From: Acinetobacter gyllenbergii CIP 110306 = MTCC 11365
GTDB lineage: Bacteria; Pseudomonadota; Gammaproteobacteria; Pseudomonadales; Moraxellaceae
DNA: 64,000 nucleotides
NCBI RefSeq assembly: GCF_000413855.1
Contig: NZ_ATGG01000012.1
Location: forward strand, 124,001 to 188,000
Direction: 5' to 3'
Shown here: positions 19,371-28,576 of the stretch, piece by piece
Layout of the letters: each line of letters begins with the position of its first letter
How positions within the stretch are numbered: the first letter of the stretch is position 1
Notes under the pieces: generated by a model
What the model saw: the letters and a program-made list of their open reading frames with translations, nothing else
Told to the model about the DNA's origin: nothing
Database searches by the model: none
Program-made: the position numbers and the translations under genes

Positions 19371-19874
19371 ATGAGCCAAAACTTGAATGAATTGGTAGTT
19401 CGTCTCACCACCGAGGAGGATTGGAAAATCCTAAAAACTGTTCGTTTAGAATCTCTACTGGATAGTCCTAATGTTTTCGCTGTTAATTATGCCACTGCAG
19501 AGAAATATAGTGAGTCAGAATGGCGTAATCGTGCCTCGCACAAGAATCAACATCAATATATTTTAGCAATTAAAGAAGGACAGGCAGTTGGTATTATTGG
19601 TGGAACTCAAAACACTGCAGATGAATTTAATGTGATCGCTATGTGGGTTAATCCTATGTTCCGTGCTAGAGGGGTAGCCGATCTGCTGATTTCAGCAATT
19701 AAGAATTTAGCAGTTTCTAAAGGACACTCTAGGATTGTATTAAGTGTATCTCCAAAAAATGAGCGAGCAGTGAATTTTTACTTTAGACATAGTTTTGTGT
19801 TTATACCCGAATGGGAGTCTTTGGCTCTTGGTTCAGGCGAAAGAAATCAAAAAATGGAATGTGTGATTTTTTAA
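19371..19874 (+). CDS. GNAT-family N-acetyltransferase
   Basis: This 167-residue acetyl-CoA-dependent acetyltransferase has the GNAT fold. The acetyl-CoA loop is MWVNPMFRARGVADLLISAI, with R-x-R-G-V-A replacing the common Q/R-x-x-G-x-G/A. The C-terminal part has LSVSPKNERAVNFYFRHSFV, the typical beta5-alpha4 region with N and Y. GAGG lies upstream of the ATG. It is in the same direction as the coiled-coil gene, 64 bases before. The substrate (small amine, peptide or protein N terminus) cannot be told. Confidence 0.85.
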   Translation: MSQNLNELVVRLTTEEDWKILKTVRLESLLDSPNVFAVNYATAEKYSESEWRNRASHKNQHQYILAIKEGQAVGIIGGTQNTADEFNVIAMWVNPMFRARGVADLLISAIKNLAVSKGHSRIVLSVSPKNERAVNFYFRHSFVFIPEWESLALGSGERNQKMECVIF

Positions 19875-20292
19875 TATATAAGCGGAGAACAGGACTTTAG
19901 GGTATTTCATTTATTTCGGGTGATAGCTGTTTAAGAGGCGCGGAATTTTGGATAGGCTTTTTTGCGTTTAACCCCCTAGTAATCAATGCTATAGAAAATC
20001 AAACTTGATCAATTATAACTAGGACGATAGTTCAGATGTTAGGCAGTTCTTAGCGATAAGAACATGGGCTTATACTCTTGGTGTGTGGTTTTAATTTATT
20101 GAATCTATTCATAAATTTCATCTCGATGATTAAGTGAATAAGGCATTAAACTATAAATATTTATTCAAATTCGAAGGTGCATCACATAAATCTTCGTGCT
20201 ACACTACGCTGAATCGGGCATTCACCCGATTTTTTTATGTGGTTGCTTTTTGTGTGGATGCTTCCACATTGAACAGATTTTAGGTTTGGAAC
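19875..20292. other. Intergenic region upstream of hisZ
   Basis: This 418-base spacer is AT-rich and holds no convincing ORF or tRNA. It has a hairpin TTCTTA-GCGA-TAAGAA (20048-20063), a terminator hairpin at 20212-20236 and a second hairpin TGTGGA-TGCT-TCCACA (20253-20268), both just upstream of hisZ. Confidence 0.6.
20212..20236 (+). terminator. Terminator-like hairpin in the hisZ leader region
   Basis: AATCGGG pairs with CCCGATT around CATTCA and is followed by T6. It lies 57 bases upstream of the hisZ ATG and more than 330 bases from the GNAT gene, so it may be an attenuator or a terminator for an unseen short transcript. Confidence 0.7.
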
Positions 20293-21459
20293 ATGGCCAT
20301 TTCAGAGACATGGTTGCTCCCTGACGGGGTAGCAGATGTATTGCCAGAACAAGCGCAAGTGGTTGAAACCTTGCGTCGAGAAGCGTTAGATTTCCTCGCA
20401 GTTCGAGGTTATCAATTGGTGTATACGCCATTTATTGAATACATCGAATCGCTCTCGCTACTTTCAGAATCTAATCAAGATTTAGATTTAGTCACTTTCA
20501 AAGTTATTGATCAGCTTTCAGGTCGTCTACTTGGCGTTCGTGCAGATATGACACCGCAAGTTGCGCGTATTGATGCCCATGTTCGACCAATTGAAGGTGT
20601 GGCACGTTATTGCTATGCAGGCTCAGTATTGCATACCAAACCACAGAATTTTAATGCAACACGTGCACCCTTACAGTTAGGTGCAGAGTTGTATGGTCAT
20701 GACAGCATTGAAGCCGATGTTGAAATGATCAATGTTATGCTCGCATTAATTGAGCATACCCATACTTTAGAAGGGGCTCACTTAGATTTAGGTCATGTGG
20801 GTTTATTCCGTAGCTTGGTTAAGCGTGCTGGTTTAAATAAAAATACAGAAAGTGAACTTTCTGATTTATATCAGCGTAAAGCATTGCCAGAATTGGAAGC
20901 GTTCACTCAAGATTTAAGTATGGGTGCGGATTTTTATGCATTAGGTCGTTATGCAAGCGATCTAGATGCATTACAAACGCATTTAAGCCAAGATATTTTA
21001 AATGATGTTGACTTTAAAACTGCATTAGATGCTTTGAAATCGACATTGGCACAAATCCAATTGCGTTGGTCTGACCTCAATGTTGGCATCGACGTGGTGG
21101 AGTTGCGTAGTTATCACTACCATACAGGTTTAATGTATGCCATTTATGCACCAAATCGTGCAGCACCACTGGCTCAAGGTGGTCGTTATGATGGTATCGG
21201 TGAACACTTTGGACGTGCACGTCCAGCAACCGGATTTAGTTGTGATTTATATGCTTTAGGCGCGACACAGTTTGTTGAAATTGAGACTGTGGTTGCACCA
21301 AAAGGCAATGATCAAGATTTATTAAATGCAATTGCAGAGGCGCGTGGCCAAGGTTCACGTGTGGTGCAGTTGTTGGGTAATGATGATTTAAGCTCAGTGC
21401 CATATGCGACCCATCAGTTGGTGGCTCAAAATGGACAATGGGTAATTGAAAAAATTTAA
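20293..21459 (+). CDS. hisZ: HisZ, regulatory subunit of ATP phosphoribosyltransferase
   Basis: This 388-residue protein resembles the catalytic core of histidyl-tRNA synthetase but lacks the anticodon-binding domain. It pairs with the short HisG to form ATP phosphoribosyltransferase, the first step of histidine synthesis, and mediates histidine feedback. Visible class II blocks are ETWLLPDGVADVLPEQAQ at the N terminus, RADMTPQVARIDAH, and LAQGGRYDGIGEHFGRARPA near residue 300. FSCDLYALG replaces the canonical motif 3 region. The gene is followed 59 bases later by purA, a pairing common in beta- and gammaproteobacteria. AGG upstream of the ATG is a weak ribosome-binding site. Two hairpins in the leader suggest extra regulation. 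Confidence 0.94.
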   Translation: MAISETWLLPDGVADVLPEQAQVVETLRREALDFLAVRGYQLVYTPFIEYIESLSLLSESNQDLDLVTFKVIDQLSGRLLGVRADMTPQVARIDAHVRPIEGVARYCYAGSVLHTKPQNFNATRAPLQLGAELYGHDSIEADVEMINVMLALIEHTHTLEGAHLDLGHVGLFRSLVKRAGLNKNTESELSDLYQRKALPELEAFTQDLSMGADFYALGRYASDLDALQTHLSQDILNDVDFKTALDALKSTLAQIQLRWSDLNVGIDVVELRSYHYHTGLMYAIYAPNRAAPLAQGGRYDGIGEHFGRARPATGFSCDLYALGATQFVEIETVVAPKGNDQDLLNAIAEARGQGSRVVQLLGNDDLSSVPYATHQLVAQNGQWVIEKI

Positions 21460-21503
21460 TTGCCAAGTGATTTAAAACTTGGTTTCCAATTTTAACAGCA
21501 TGA

Positions 21504-22838
<1,335 letters not shown>

Positions 22839-22852
22839 GCTGAATAGATGAT

Positions 22853-22886
22853 AAAAAAGCTCTCATGAATTTGAGAGCTTTTTTTA
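22853..22886 (+). terminator. Terminator after purA
   Basis: AAAAAAGCTCTCA pairs with TTGAGAGCTTTTTT (nearly perfect) around TGAAT, with T7 at the end. Confidence 0.92.
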
Positions 22887-22914
22887 TAGTAAATATTTAG
22901 GGAGAGCGGCTTAA

Positions 22915-23226
22915 ATGATTTTAAAACTGATTGCTGAAGACTATATCCAGCCAGATAAAATTAATGAGGTATTAACGTTTTATCAGGAATTGATAGAGAA
23001 AACGAGAACTGAAGCAGGCTGTATTGCCTATGATCTGTATCATGATCATAAGCAAACAGGACATTTTGTTTTTATTGAAGAATGGATAGATCGTGAGGCA
23101 TTGGATTTACATGTACAATCGGAACATTTTCAGCGCTTAGTCCCACAAATTGATCAATATCAGATACAGGCGGGACGTTTTACTCATTTGCATCGTTTCG
23201 AAACTTTATTATCCGATAAAGAATAA
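22915..23226 (+). CDS. Antibiotic biosynthesis monooxygenase (ABM/YgiN-like) domain protein
   Basis: This 103-residue single-domain ferredoxin-like protein starts MILKLIAEDYIQPDKINEVL, with EKTRTEAGCIAYDLYHDHKQ in the middle and FVFIEEWIDREALDLHVQSE. These are the typical ABM strands and helices of small quinol or heme-degrading-like monooxygenases such as YgiN. GGGAGAG lies 9 bases before the ATG. It follows the purA terminator and is a single gene. The real substrate is unknown, and many such proteins have no proven oxygenase activity. Confidence 0.82.
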   Translation: MILKLIAEDYIQPDKINEVLTFYQELIEKTRTEAGCIAYDLYHDHKQTGHFVFIEEWIDREALDLHVQSEHFQRLVPQIDQYQIQAGRFTHLHRFETLLSDKE

Positions 23227-23289
23227 GCTGATCTTGGCTCAAAGATCAGCAATAGCAAAAAAACAGCTTTTGATTCCAATCTTTGTTAT

Positions 23290-23318
23290 TTCACAGCCCA
23301 AATAATCCTCGTTATAGT
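23290..23318 (+). promoter_or_regulatory. Sigma70-type promoter of the small locus at 23350
   Basis: TTCACA (5 of 6 to TTGACA) at 23290-23295 is separated by 17 bases from TATAGT (5 of 6 to TATAAT) at 23313-23318. The predicted transcript starts near 23325. Confidence 0.6.
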
Positions 23319-23349
23319 GATTCTACGTTCAAACAAAGAGGGTTTAAGC

Positions 23350-23403
23350 ATGACCAAAAAGAGAATCCGCTACAATGGCTATGAATTAGCGTGCCGATGT
23401 TAA
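23350..23403 (+). CDS. Possible 17-residue small protein or degraded gene start
   Basis: The frame ATG to TAA encodes MTKKRIRYNGYELACRC. AGAGGG lies 7 bases before the ATG and a good promoter is placed upstream, so translation is plausible. A basic N-terminal half and a C-R-C end are visible. Two readings are possible. It may be a true small protein inside a short RNA that ends at the terminator 23529-23553. Alternatively it may be the start of a decayed longer gene, because a second frame at 23409-23540 reads like protein (for example NFDQGGERGWFEHLNN). I cannot choose between them from this sequence alone. Confidence 0.35.
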   Translation: MTKKRIRYNGYELACRC

Positions 23404-23429
23404 TTTAAATCAAAGCGCTTAAAAAGGTA

Positions 23430-23469
23430 CAAACCAATTTTGATCAAGGCGGGGAGAGAGGTTGGTTTG
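23430..23469 (+). ncRNA. Stem-loop in the short transcript downstream of the 17-codon ORF
   Basis: CAAACCAA (23430-23437) and TTGGTTTG (23462-23469) form an 8-bp perfect stem with a 24-base loop that contains AAGGCGGGGAGAGAGG. With the promoter at 23290 and the terminator at 23553 it would lie in an RNA of about 230 nt. A regulatory RNA role is inference. Confidence 0.35.
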
Positions 23470-23528
23470 AACATTTAAACAATAAAAATAATACTGAGTG
23501 TTTGATAATAAAATTTATAAAAAATCGA

Positions 23529-23553
23529 AGAGAACCGTGAGGTTCTCTTTTTT
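23529..23553. terminator. Terminator between the small locus and the WYL regulator
   Basis: AGAGAACC pairs with GGTTCTCT around GTGA, followed by T residues on the plus strand and by TTCGATTTTTT on the minus strand. Confidence 0.85.
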
Positions 23554-24562
23554 ATTGGGATTGATCTTCGATTTCTTTGACTGCATTGTAGACCGCTGCA
23601 GGCTCGATATTGAGGATTTTTTTACCAAAGCTTCTAAGCCACCAGACCAATTGTGAAGTAAATGGAACCGTTGCAGAAACTTCAACGATATTCTCTTCTA
23701 AGTGTTGGATGATTTGATCCTTACTTAGTTGGCTTTCATAGAAACTTTTGGCTGTACTTTCGGTCATCGTTAGCTTTAACTGAATTTGTTCAGTTGGCTT
23801 GTTATAGTCAACACGGAATCCGAGTGCGCCAGATTCAATATAATTATCAATTTCAAAGTTCACAGGATGTAAGGCACGGCTTTCCAATACCGTTGCTGCC
23901 TTAAAGCGGTGCAATGCAAAAGTCTGTACGTCAGTTTTATCATTGCGGGTACAGATTAAATAAATCACTGCACCTTTTTGAACCAAGGCTAATGGATTGA
24001 GGATATAGCTCTTATCTTCACCTTGATGAGTTCGGGCACGATAAATACATTCGATTTGTTTGTCTTGTAATAGACCTTCGTAAATCGCCTGTTGCGCGTG
24101 TTTATCGACTACTGGTGGAATCAGCGGTTGAGTTGCCGGCACAATACGCACACGGTTGATCCATTGTCTGACATTGTTCTGGGTCGATAAACTACGTTTG
24201 GCGAGGTCAAACCAAGGTGTCATTTCTTCTAATAAACTCGGTGGAAGCAAGTGACGTAAATGTTCTTCGACCATCATAAACGTAACGGCTTGTGAGCTGG
24301 TCATATGTGGCAAGCTCTGAATCGGTGCATCCGAGCGCCAACGCCAACCTTGAGGCACGGTTTTATTGCTTTCAATCGGGAAGCGTTGGGCAATCTGGTT
24401 TAAATCACGCTGGATTGTACGCAAACTGATATCAATACCTTCTCGTTCTAATATTTCTTGTAATTCACGAGTACCCATCCATTTCCCAGTTGAAAGGCGG
24501 GATAAAATTTGCCATTGGCGATAAAGGCTATTGGATGTTTCTTTTTCTTGTACGGATGACAT
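23552..24562 (-). CDS. WYL-domain transcriptional regulator
   Basis: This is a 336-residue protein with an N-terminal helix-turn-helix: YRQWQILSRLSTGKWMGTRE, then GIDISLRTIQRDLNQIAQRF. A WYL domain follows (about residues 160-245) with the conserved IECIYRARTHQGEDKSYILN and LNPLALVQKGAVIYLICTR. A WCX-type C-terminal extension ends the chain (LVWWLRSFGKKI). WYL domains sense nucleotide or other ligands and control stress and defence genes. It is divergent from the ATP-grasp/alpha-E/transglutaminase/Anbu operon, 211 bases away, so control of that operon is the natural inference. The ATG sits at the start of the helix-turn-helix region with no upstream alternative of note. Confidence 0.88.
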   Translation of the reverse strand: MSSVQEKETSNSLYRQWQILSRLSTGKWMGTRELQEILEREGIDISLRTIQRDLNQIAQRFPIESNKTVPQGWRWRSDAPIQSLPHMTSSQAVTFMMVEEHLRHLLPPSLLEEMTPWFDLAKRSLSTQNNVRQWINRVRIVPATQPLIPPVVDKHAQQAIYEGLLQDKQIECIYRARTHQGEDKSYILNPLALVQKGAVIYLICTRNDKTDVQTFALHRFKAATVLESRALHPVNFEIDNYIESGALGFRVDYNKPTEQIQLKLTMTESTAKSFYESQLSKDQIIQHLEENIVEVSATVPFTSQLVWWLRSFGKKILNIEPAAVYNAVKEIEDQSQ

Positions 24563-24773
24563 AAGCGTAATACGTAATTCAATGGTCTAAAGCAGACACA
24601 ATAAAAAAACTATACTTAATTATCAAGTCCATCTGATCCAGATTACGTATTTACGACTGAAATGGGGGCATTTTTGCTTAAATATTCTAGTTCTGGTTGA
24701 AAATTGATCATTTATATAAGTGGCATTGAAATTGCTTTGTTTAAATATAAATAAATGATGAGACGAGGTTTCT

Positions 24774-26324
24774 ATGTCAGAACAAGAGAACAGCCTACAT
24801 ATCAGTACAGATTATTTTACAGCAGAACCAAATACAGCAGTTCCCGTTGATACGTCTACATTTATTCCTCAGCTCAATGTTAGTACAAATCTATTTGAGC
24901 AACTGAAATCACAATTTTTTAATGAGATGTTAGATGATAAAAGTTTTAACGGTGAAGCATCGAAAAAAATTGAACAATGGCTGAGTATCCGTAGTCTTGA
25001 AGATTTAAAGACTTTAGAAGCACAAGCGAAGCAGCATTTTCTCTATCAAGGGATTACCTTTAATGTCTATGGTGATCAGGAGGGCGCAGAACGAACCATT
25101 CCGTATGACCTTATTCCACGTGTGATTGAAAAAAAACAATGGGAAAAAATTGCAACAGGCTGTGCACAACGGGTAAAAGCCCTGAATTTATTTTTAGACG
25201 ATATCTATCATGGTCAGCATATTTTAAAAGAAGGTTTAATCCCTGCGGAACAAGTGATTGCCCATGAGGCTTTTCAGCCACACATGTTAAAGCATCAGTT
25301 GAAAGGAAAGGTTTATTCGCAAATCAGTGGGATTGACATCATTCGTGATGGTCAAGGCGATTTCTTTGTATTGGAAGATAATTTACGTACACCATCGGGT
25401 GTGTCTTATATGCTGGAAAGCCGCAAAATCAGTCAGAAACTGATGCCTGATTTATGTAGTAGCAATAATTTACAAGGGATTGAGCAATATCCAAGTCTGT
25501 TAAGAGCAATTTTGGAAGAAAATGCCTATGTTGATCAGCCTTTGATTGTCGTGCTTACGCCTGGACGTTTTAACAGCGCCTATTATGAGCATTCATTTCT
25601 AGCACGGGAAATGGATGTACCACTGGTGACTAGTCGGGATTTATTTGTTGAAGATGAGAAAGTTTATGTCAAAACTATTCGTGGTCGTCAGCAGGTAGAT
25701 GTGATTTATCGCCGTGTTGATGATGATTTTCTTGATCCACTTAGCTTTAGGCCTGATAGCAGCTTAGGTGTGGCTGGCTTAATGTCTGCTTATCTACAAC
25801 ATAATGTTGTGATCGCCAATGCGCCCGGAACTGGGGTTGCAGATGACAAATCGATTTATCCTTATGTCGATCAAATGATTCAATTTTATTTAGGCGAAGC
25901 ACCGATTTTAAATAATGTGCCCACTTATCAATGTCGAGAGGCTGAGCAACTTGATTATGTGTTGAGCAATTTGGAAAAACTGGTGGTTAAAGAAGCACAA
26001 GGTTCTGGTGGTTATGGCATGTTGATTGGTCCGCAAGCAGATCAACAACAAATCGATTGTTTTAGACAGAAATTGATTGAAACACCGCATTTATATATTG
26101 CCCAACCGACATTGGCACTTTCCGTTGCACCAACACTGACCATGGAAGGCGTGGCCGAACGCCATATTGATTTACGTCCTTTTGTACTCAGCTCACCTTA
26201 TCGTACTGAAATTGTGCCAGGTGGATTAACACGCGTTGCTATGCAGGCGGGTTCTTTGGTGGTTAATTCTTCTCAGGGTGGCGGAATTAAAGATACCTGG
26301 GTGGTTGAAAGCTTGCGTTCCTAA
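24774..26324 (+). CDS. Circularly permuted ATP-grasp protein (Anbu-operon type)
   Basis: This is a 516-residue cytoplasmic protein of the circularly permuted ATP-grasp family (DUF404/DUF407). Conserved blocks are GITFNVYGDQEGAERTIPYD, FVLEDNLRTPSGVSYMLESR near residue 200, DVIYRRVDDDFLDPL near 310, and VVKEAQGSGGYGMLIGP near 405, which carries the glycine-rich ATP-binding loop. ATP-grasp enzymes make amide bonds through acyl phosphates. The family is thought to act as a peptide ligase or amidoligase. About 25 polar residues precede the usual start. GAGG lies 6 bases before the ATG. It is the first gene of a four-gene operon with alpha-E, transglutaminase and Anbu, a combination seen in many Proteobacteria. 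The physical product is not known. Confidence 0.93.
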   Translation: MSEQENSLHISTDYFTAEPNTAVPVDTSTFIPQLNVSTNLFEQLKSQFFNEMLDDKSFNGEASKKIEQWLSIRSLEDLKTLEAQAKQHFLYQGITFNVYGDQEGAERTIPYDLIPRVIEKKQWEKIATGCAQRVKALNLFLDDIYHGQHILKEGLIPAEQVIAHEAFQPHMLKHQLKGKVYSQISGIDIIRDGQGDFFVLEDNLRTPSGVSYMLESRKISQKLMPDLCSSNNLQGIEQYPSLLRAILEENAYVDQPLIVVLTPGRFNSAYYEHSFLAREMDVPLVTSRDLFVEDEKVYVKTIRGRQQVDVIYRRVDDDFLDPLSFRPDSSLGVAGLMSAYLQHNVVIANAPGTGVADDKSIYPYVDQMIQFYLGEAPILNNVPTYQCREAEQLDYVLSNLEKLVVKEAQGSGGYGMLIGPQADQQQIDCFRQKLIETPHLYIAQPTLALSVAPTLTMEGVAERHIDLRPFVLSSPYRTEIVPGGLTRVAMQAGSLVVNSSQGGGIKDTWVVESLRS

Positions 26325-26391
26325 GCGGTATATCCACAGCTTGGATGTAAGCTGGGCTGTGGCATTTATATAAAGAAAAGGGAGGAAATTT

Positions 26392-26994
26392 ATGCTTTTA
26401 CTTAGTTCAAGTGCTCAACATATTTACTGGTTAGGACGTTATTTATTCCGCATTGCCTATGTGGCAGAACAGCTACCTTTTGTAGATGATCAGCAGGCTT
26501 CAAAATTTGCACAAGCGCTTTGTTTGCATATTGAAGATGCAGAGAACTTGAACCAATTCATGTTAGACCGACAGCAGCCTTATTCCTTGTTAAGCCAACT
26601 TGAGATTGCACGTGACAATATTCAGGAATTAAGAGGTTTATTGACGGCACAAGCCTATGCGGAACTGAATTATTTGATTAAAAGTACGGCTGCGGATGGA
26701 TTCGCGATTCAAACTGTGGTGCAAAATTGTTGTGAGATCCTAAAAGCAGAACAAGAAGATATTTTTCTATTCTTTCATATTGGGCAATGTATTGAGCAAA
26801 TCGATACCTATTTTAGATTTCAACATAATCTTCATACGGTATTTGATACCATAGATCCGACGCTTGAACAGTTATTCCAGTTGGGATGGCAAGATTTACA
26901 ACCCTGTTGGGAGGTTTTAAAACAACAGCCATACTTGAGTCAGTTTTATGCATTTACCTATAAATTGGAAAATCAATTTGAGGCATCCTCATGA
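26392..26994 (+). CDS. Alpha-E domain protein
   Basis: This is a 200-residue all-helical protein of the alpha-E family (DUF403). It starts MLLLSSSAQHIYWLGRYLFR, the near-universal beginning of the family (S-x-A-x-x-x-Y-W-x-G-R). It continues with ARDNIQELRGLLTAQAYAEL. Typical alpha-E domains run about 300 residues, so this one is short, but the helices look continuous with no break. It has no recognised catalytic motif and probably works with the ATP-grasp partner. A strong ribosome-binding site (GGGAGGAAA) precedes the ATG. Its stop overlaps the next start as ATGA, so translation is coupled. Confidence 0.9.
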   Translation: MLLLSSSAQHIYWLGRYLFRIAYVAEQLPFVDDQQASKFAQALCLHIEDAENLNQFMLDRQQPYSLLSQLEIARDNIQELRGLLTAQAYAELNYLIKSTAADGFAIQTVVQNCCEILKAEQEDIFLFFHIGQCIEQIDTYFRFQHNLHTVFDTIDPTLEQLFQLGWQDLQPCWEVLKQQPYLSQFYAFTYKLENQFEASS

Positions 26995-27770
26995 AACTTA
27001 TGGTCAATCACCAGACACATTATCGCTATAGCGAAGTTGCACGGAATAGTGTCCAGTCAATCAAAATGATGCCACAGAGTTCTCGGCATCAAAGCATTGA
27101 AAATTGGCATATCAGTGTGCCTGGACAATATTCATGTCAGCGTGATGCATTTAACAATCTGTGGATTACTGCAACACAACGCCATGATTATCGATATCTG
27201 ACCATCATGGCGCAAGGTGTGGTCGATTTGCATGCGACGGAGTTGGGTTATGTCGAGACAGATATTTCACCGATGATTTTTTTACAGCGAACTGCGATGA
27301 CTGGCTGTGACCTGACCATGTCGGATTTCGCACATTCGATTGTGACGACAAAAGATCGGCAGCACTTGATTGTTTTATCTGAAAAAATTCTAGAACAAGT
27401 ACCTTATCAACCAGAAAGTACTTCAGTCACGACCTCTGCAATTGATGCATTTTATGCAGGTCAGGGGGTTTGCCAAGATCATGCACATATATTAATTGCC
27501 ATGTGTCGTGCGCTACAATTACCAGCGCGTTATGTATCAGGCTATATCTACGATGAAAATCAACCGCACCTTGCCAGTCATGCATGGGCCGAGATTTTTG
27601 TGGATAATGAGTGGTATTGTTTCGATGTAAGTAACCAGATATTTACACCCCAAAATCATATTTATGTCGCGGTCGGGCGCGACTACTTAGATGTGGCACC
27701 AGTGCGTGGCATACGTGAGCAAGGTGGGGTGGAAAGCATGATGTCTGTGGTACAGGTTTTGGCATGTTAA
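26991..27770 (+). CDS. Transglutaminase-like cysteine peptidase family protein
   Basis: This is a 259-residue protein of the bacterial transglutaminase-like family. The N-terminal domain (about 1-80) is the usual beta-rich region (MKLMVNHQTHYRYSEVARNS, the H-x-T-x-Y-x-Y pattern). The papain-like core has the triad Cys161 (GQGVCQDHAH), His197 (ASHAWAEIF) and Asp212 (FDVSN), all intact. Such enzymes cleave or form peptide or isopeptide bonds. There is no signal peptide, so it is cytoplasmic. The gene overlaps the alpha-E gene by 4 bases and is followed 16 bases later by Anbu. In this context it may trim or reverse a modification made by the ATP-grasp enzyme, which is inference. Confidence 0.93.
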   Translation: MKLMVNHQTHYRYSEVARNSVQSIKMMPQSSRHQSIENWHISVPGQYSCQRDAFNNLWITATQRHDYRYLTIMAQGVVDLHATELGYVETDISPMIFLQRTAMTGCDLTMSDFAHSIVTTKDRQHLIVLSEKILEQVPYQPESTSVTTSAIDAFYAGQGVCQDHAHILIAMCRALQLPARYVSGYIYDENQPHLASHAWAEIFVDNEWYCFDVSNQIFTPQNHIYVAVGRDYLDVAPVRGIREQGGVESMMSVVQVLAC

Positions 27771-27786
27771 GTATAAAGAGAGAAAG

Positions 27787-28521
27787 ATGACCTATTGTTG
27801 TGCATTAAGATTAGAGCAGGGTTTGGTATTGATTAGTGATACTCGAACCAATGCTGGGGTCGATCATATTTCTGTATTTCGCAAATTGCATACCTTTGGA
27901 GTGGAAGGCGAGCGTTTTATTGCGCTACAAACATCGGGTAATCTAGCAACGACTCAGGCTGTGATAGGACATTTGCAAAATGCTTTGGCGCTGCACCAAG
28001 AACCCAACTTATATAGTGCCAATACCATGTTTGAAGTGGCTGAGCTGGTGGGTAAAACATTACGTAAAGTGCTTGAAGATATTACCAGCGATACGCAAGA
28101 ACAGATGAATTATTCTTGTAGCATCTTGGTCGGCGGGCAGATTCAAGGCGAAGAAATGCAGCTGTATAATGTGTATCCGCAGGGCAACTTTATTTGTGCA
28201 ACCATTGATACGCCTTATTTTCAGATTGGTGAAAGTAAGTATGGAAAACCGATTTTAGATCGTGCCTTGTACTATGATATGCCCTTAGATGATGCTCTAC
28301 GTTGTTCACTCATATCTTTTGATTCAACTTTGCGATCTAACGTTTCAGTCGGCCTACCTTTAGATGCCTTGGTTTACCATAAAGACAGTTTTATAATTCC
28401 AGAAGGTAAGCGTATTGGTGAAGATGATCCTTACTTTACCCAAATCAGTAAACAATGGTCAGAGACTTTGCGCCGTGGTTTGCAAGAATTGCCAAAACCA
28501 ACTGCTGACTACGGTTTATAA
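27787..28521 (+). CDS. Anbu, proteasome-like Ntn-hydrolase peptidase
   Basis: This 244-residue protein is related to the proteasome beta subunit and HslV and belongs to the Anbu (ancestral beta subunit) family. The start MTYCCALRLEQGLVLISDTR fits the family: after removal of Met the Thr2 side chain is the nucleophile. Asp18 in ISDTRTNAGVDHISVFRK and Lys33 fill the roles of the proteasome Asp17 and Lys33. The stretch SCSILVGGQIQGEEMQLYNV and YPQGNFICATIDTPYFQIGES are typical. Known Anbu proteins assemble into helical or lock-washer rings. No AAA unfoldase is encoded nearby, so the activating partner is unknown. The operon with ATP-grasp, alpha-E and transglutaminase is the classical Anbu neighbourhood. 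GAGAGAAAG precedes the ATG. Confidence 0.95.
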   Translation: MTYCCALRLEQGLVLISDTRTNAGVDHISVFRKLHTFGVEGERFIALQTSGNLATTQAVIGHLQNALALHQEPNLYSANTMFEVAELVGKTLRKVLEDITSDTQEQMNYSCSILVGGQIQGEEMQLYNVYPQGNFICATIDTPYFQIGESKYGKPILDRALYYDMPLDDALRCSLISFDSTLRSNVSVGLPLDALVYHKDSFIIPEGKRIGEDDPYFTQISKQWSETLRRGLQELPKPTADYGL

Positions 28522-28534
28522 CTTCCGTTAAGTC

Positions 28535-28567
28535 TCTCTCAAAAGAATGCATAGAGCCTTTTGAGAG
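28535..28567. terminator. Hairpin between Anbu and DoxX (convergent)
   Basis: CTCTCAAAAG pairs perfectly with CTTTTGAGAG across a 13-base loop. There is no clear T run, so termination strength is uncertain. Confidence 0.5.
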
Positions 28568-28576
28568 GGAATTATC

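Noticed and set aside
20180-20215. Histidine leader peptide before hisZ
   Set aside because: Only two His codons (CATCAC) are seen, with no good start or ribosome-binding site.
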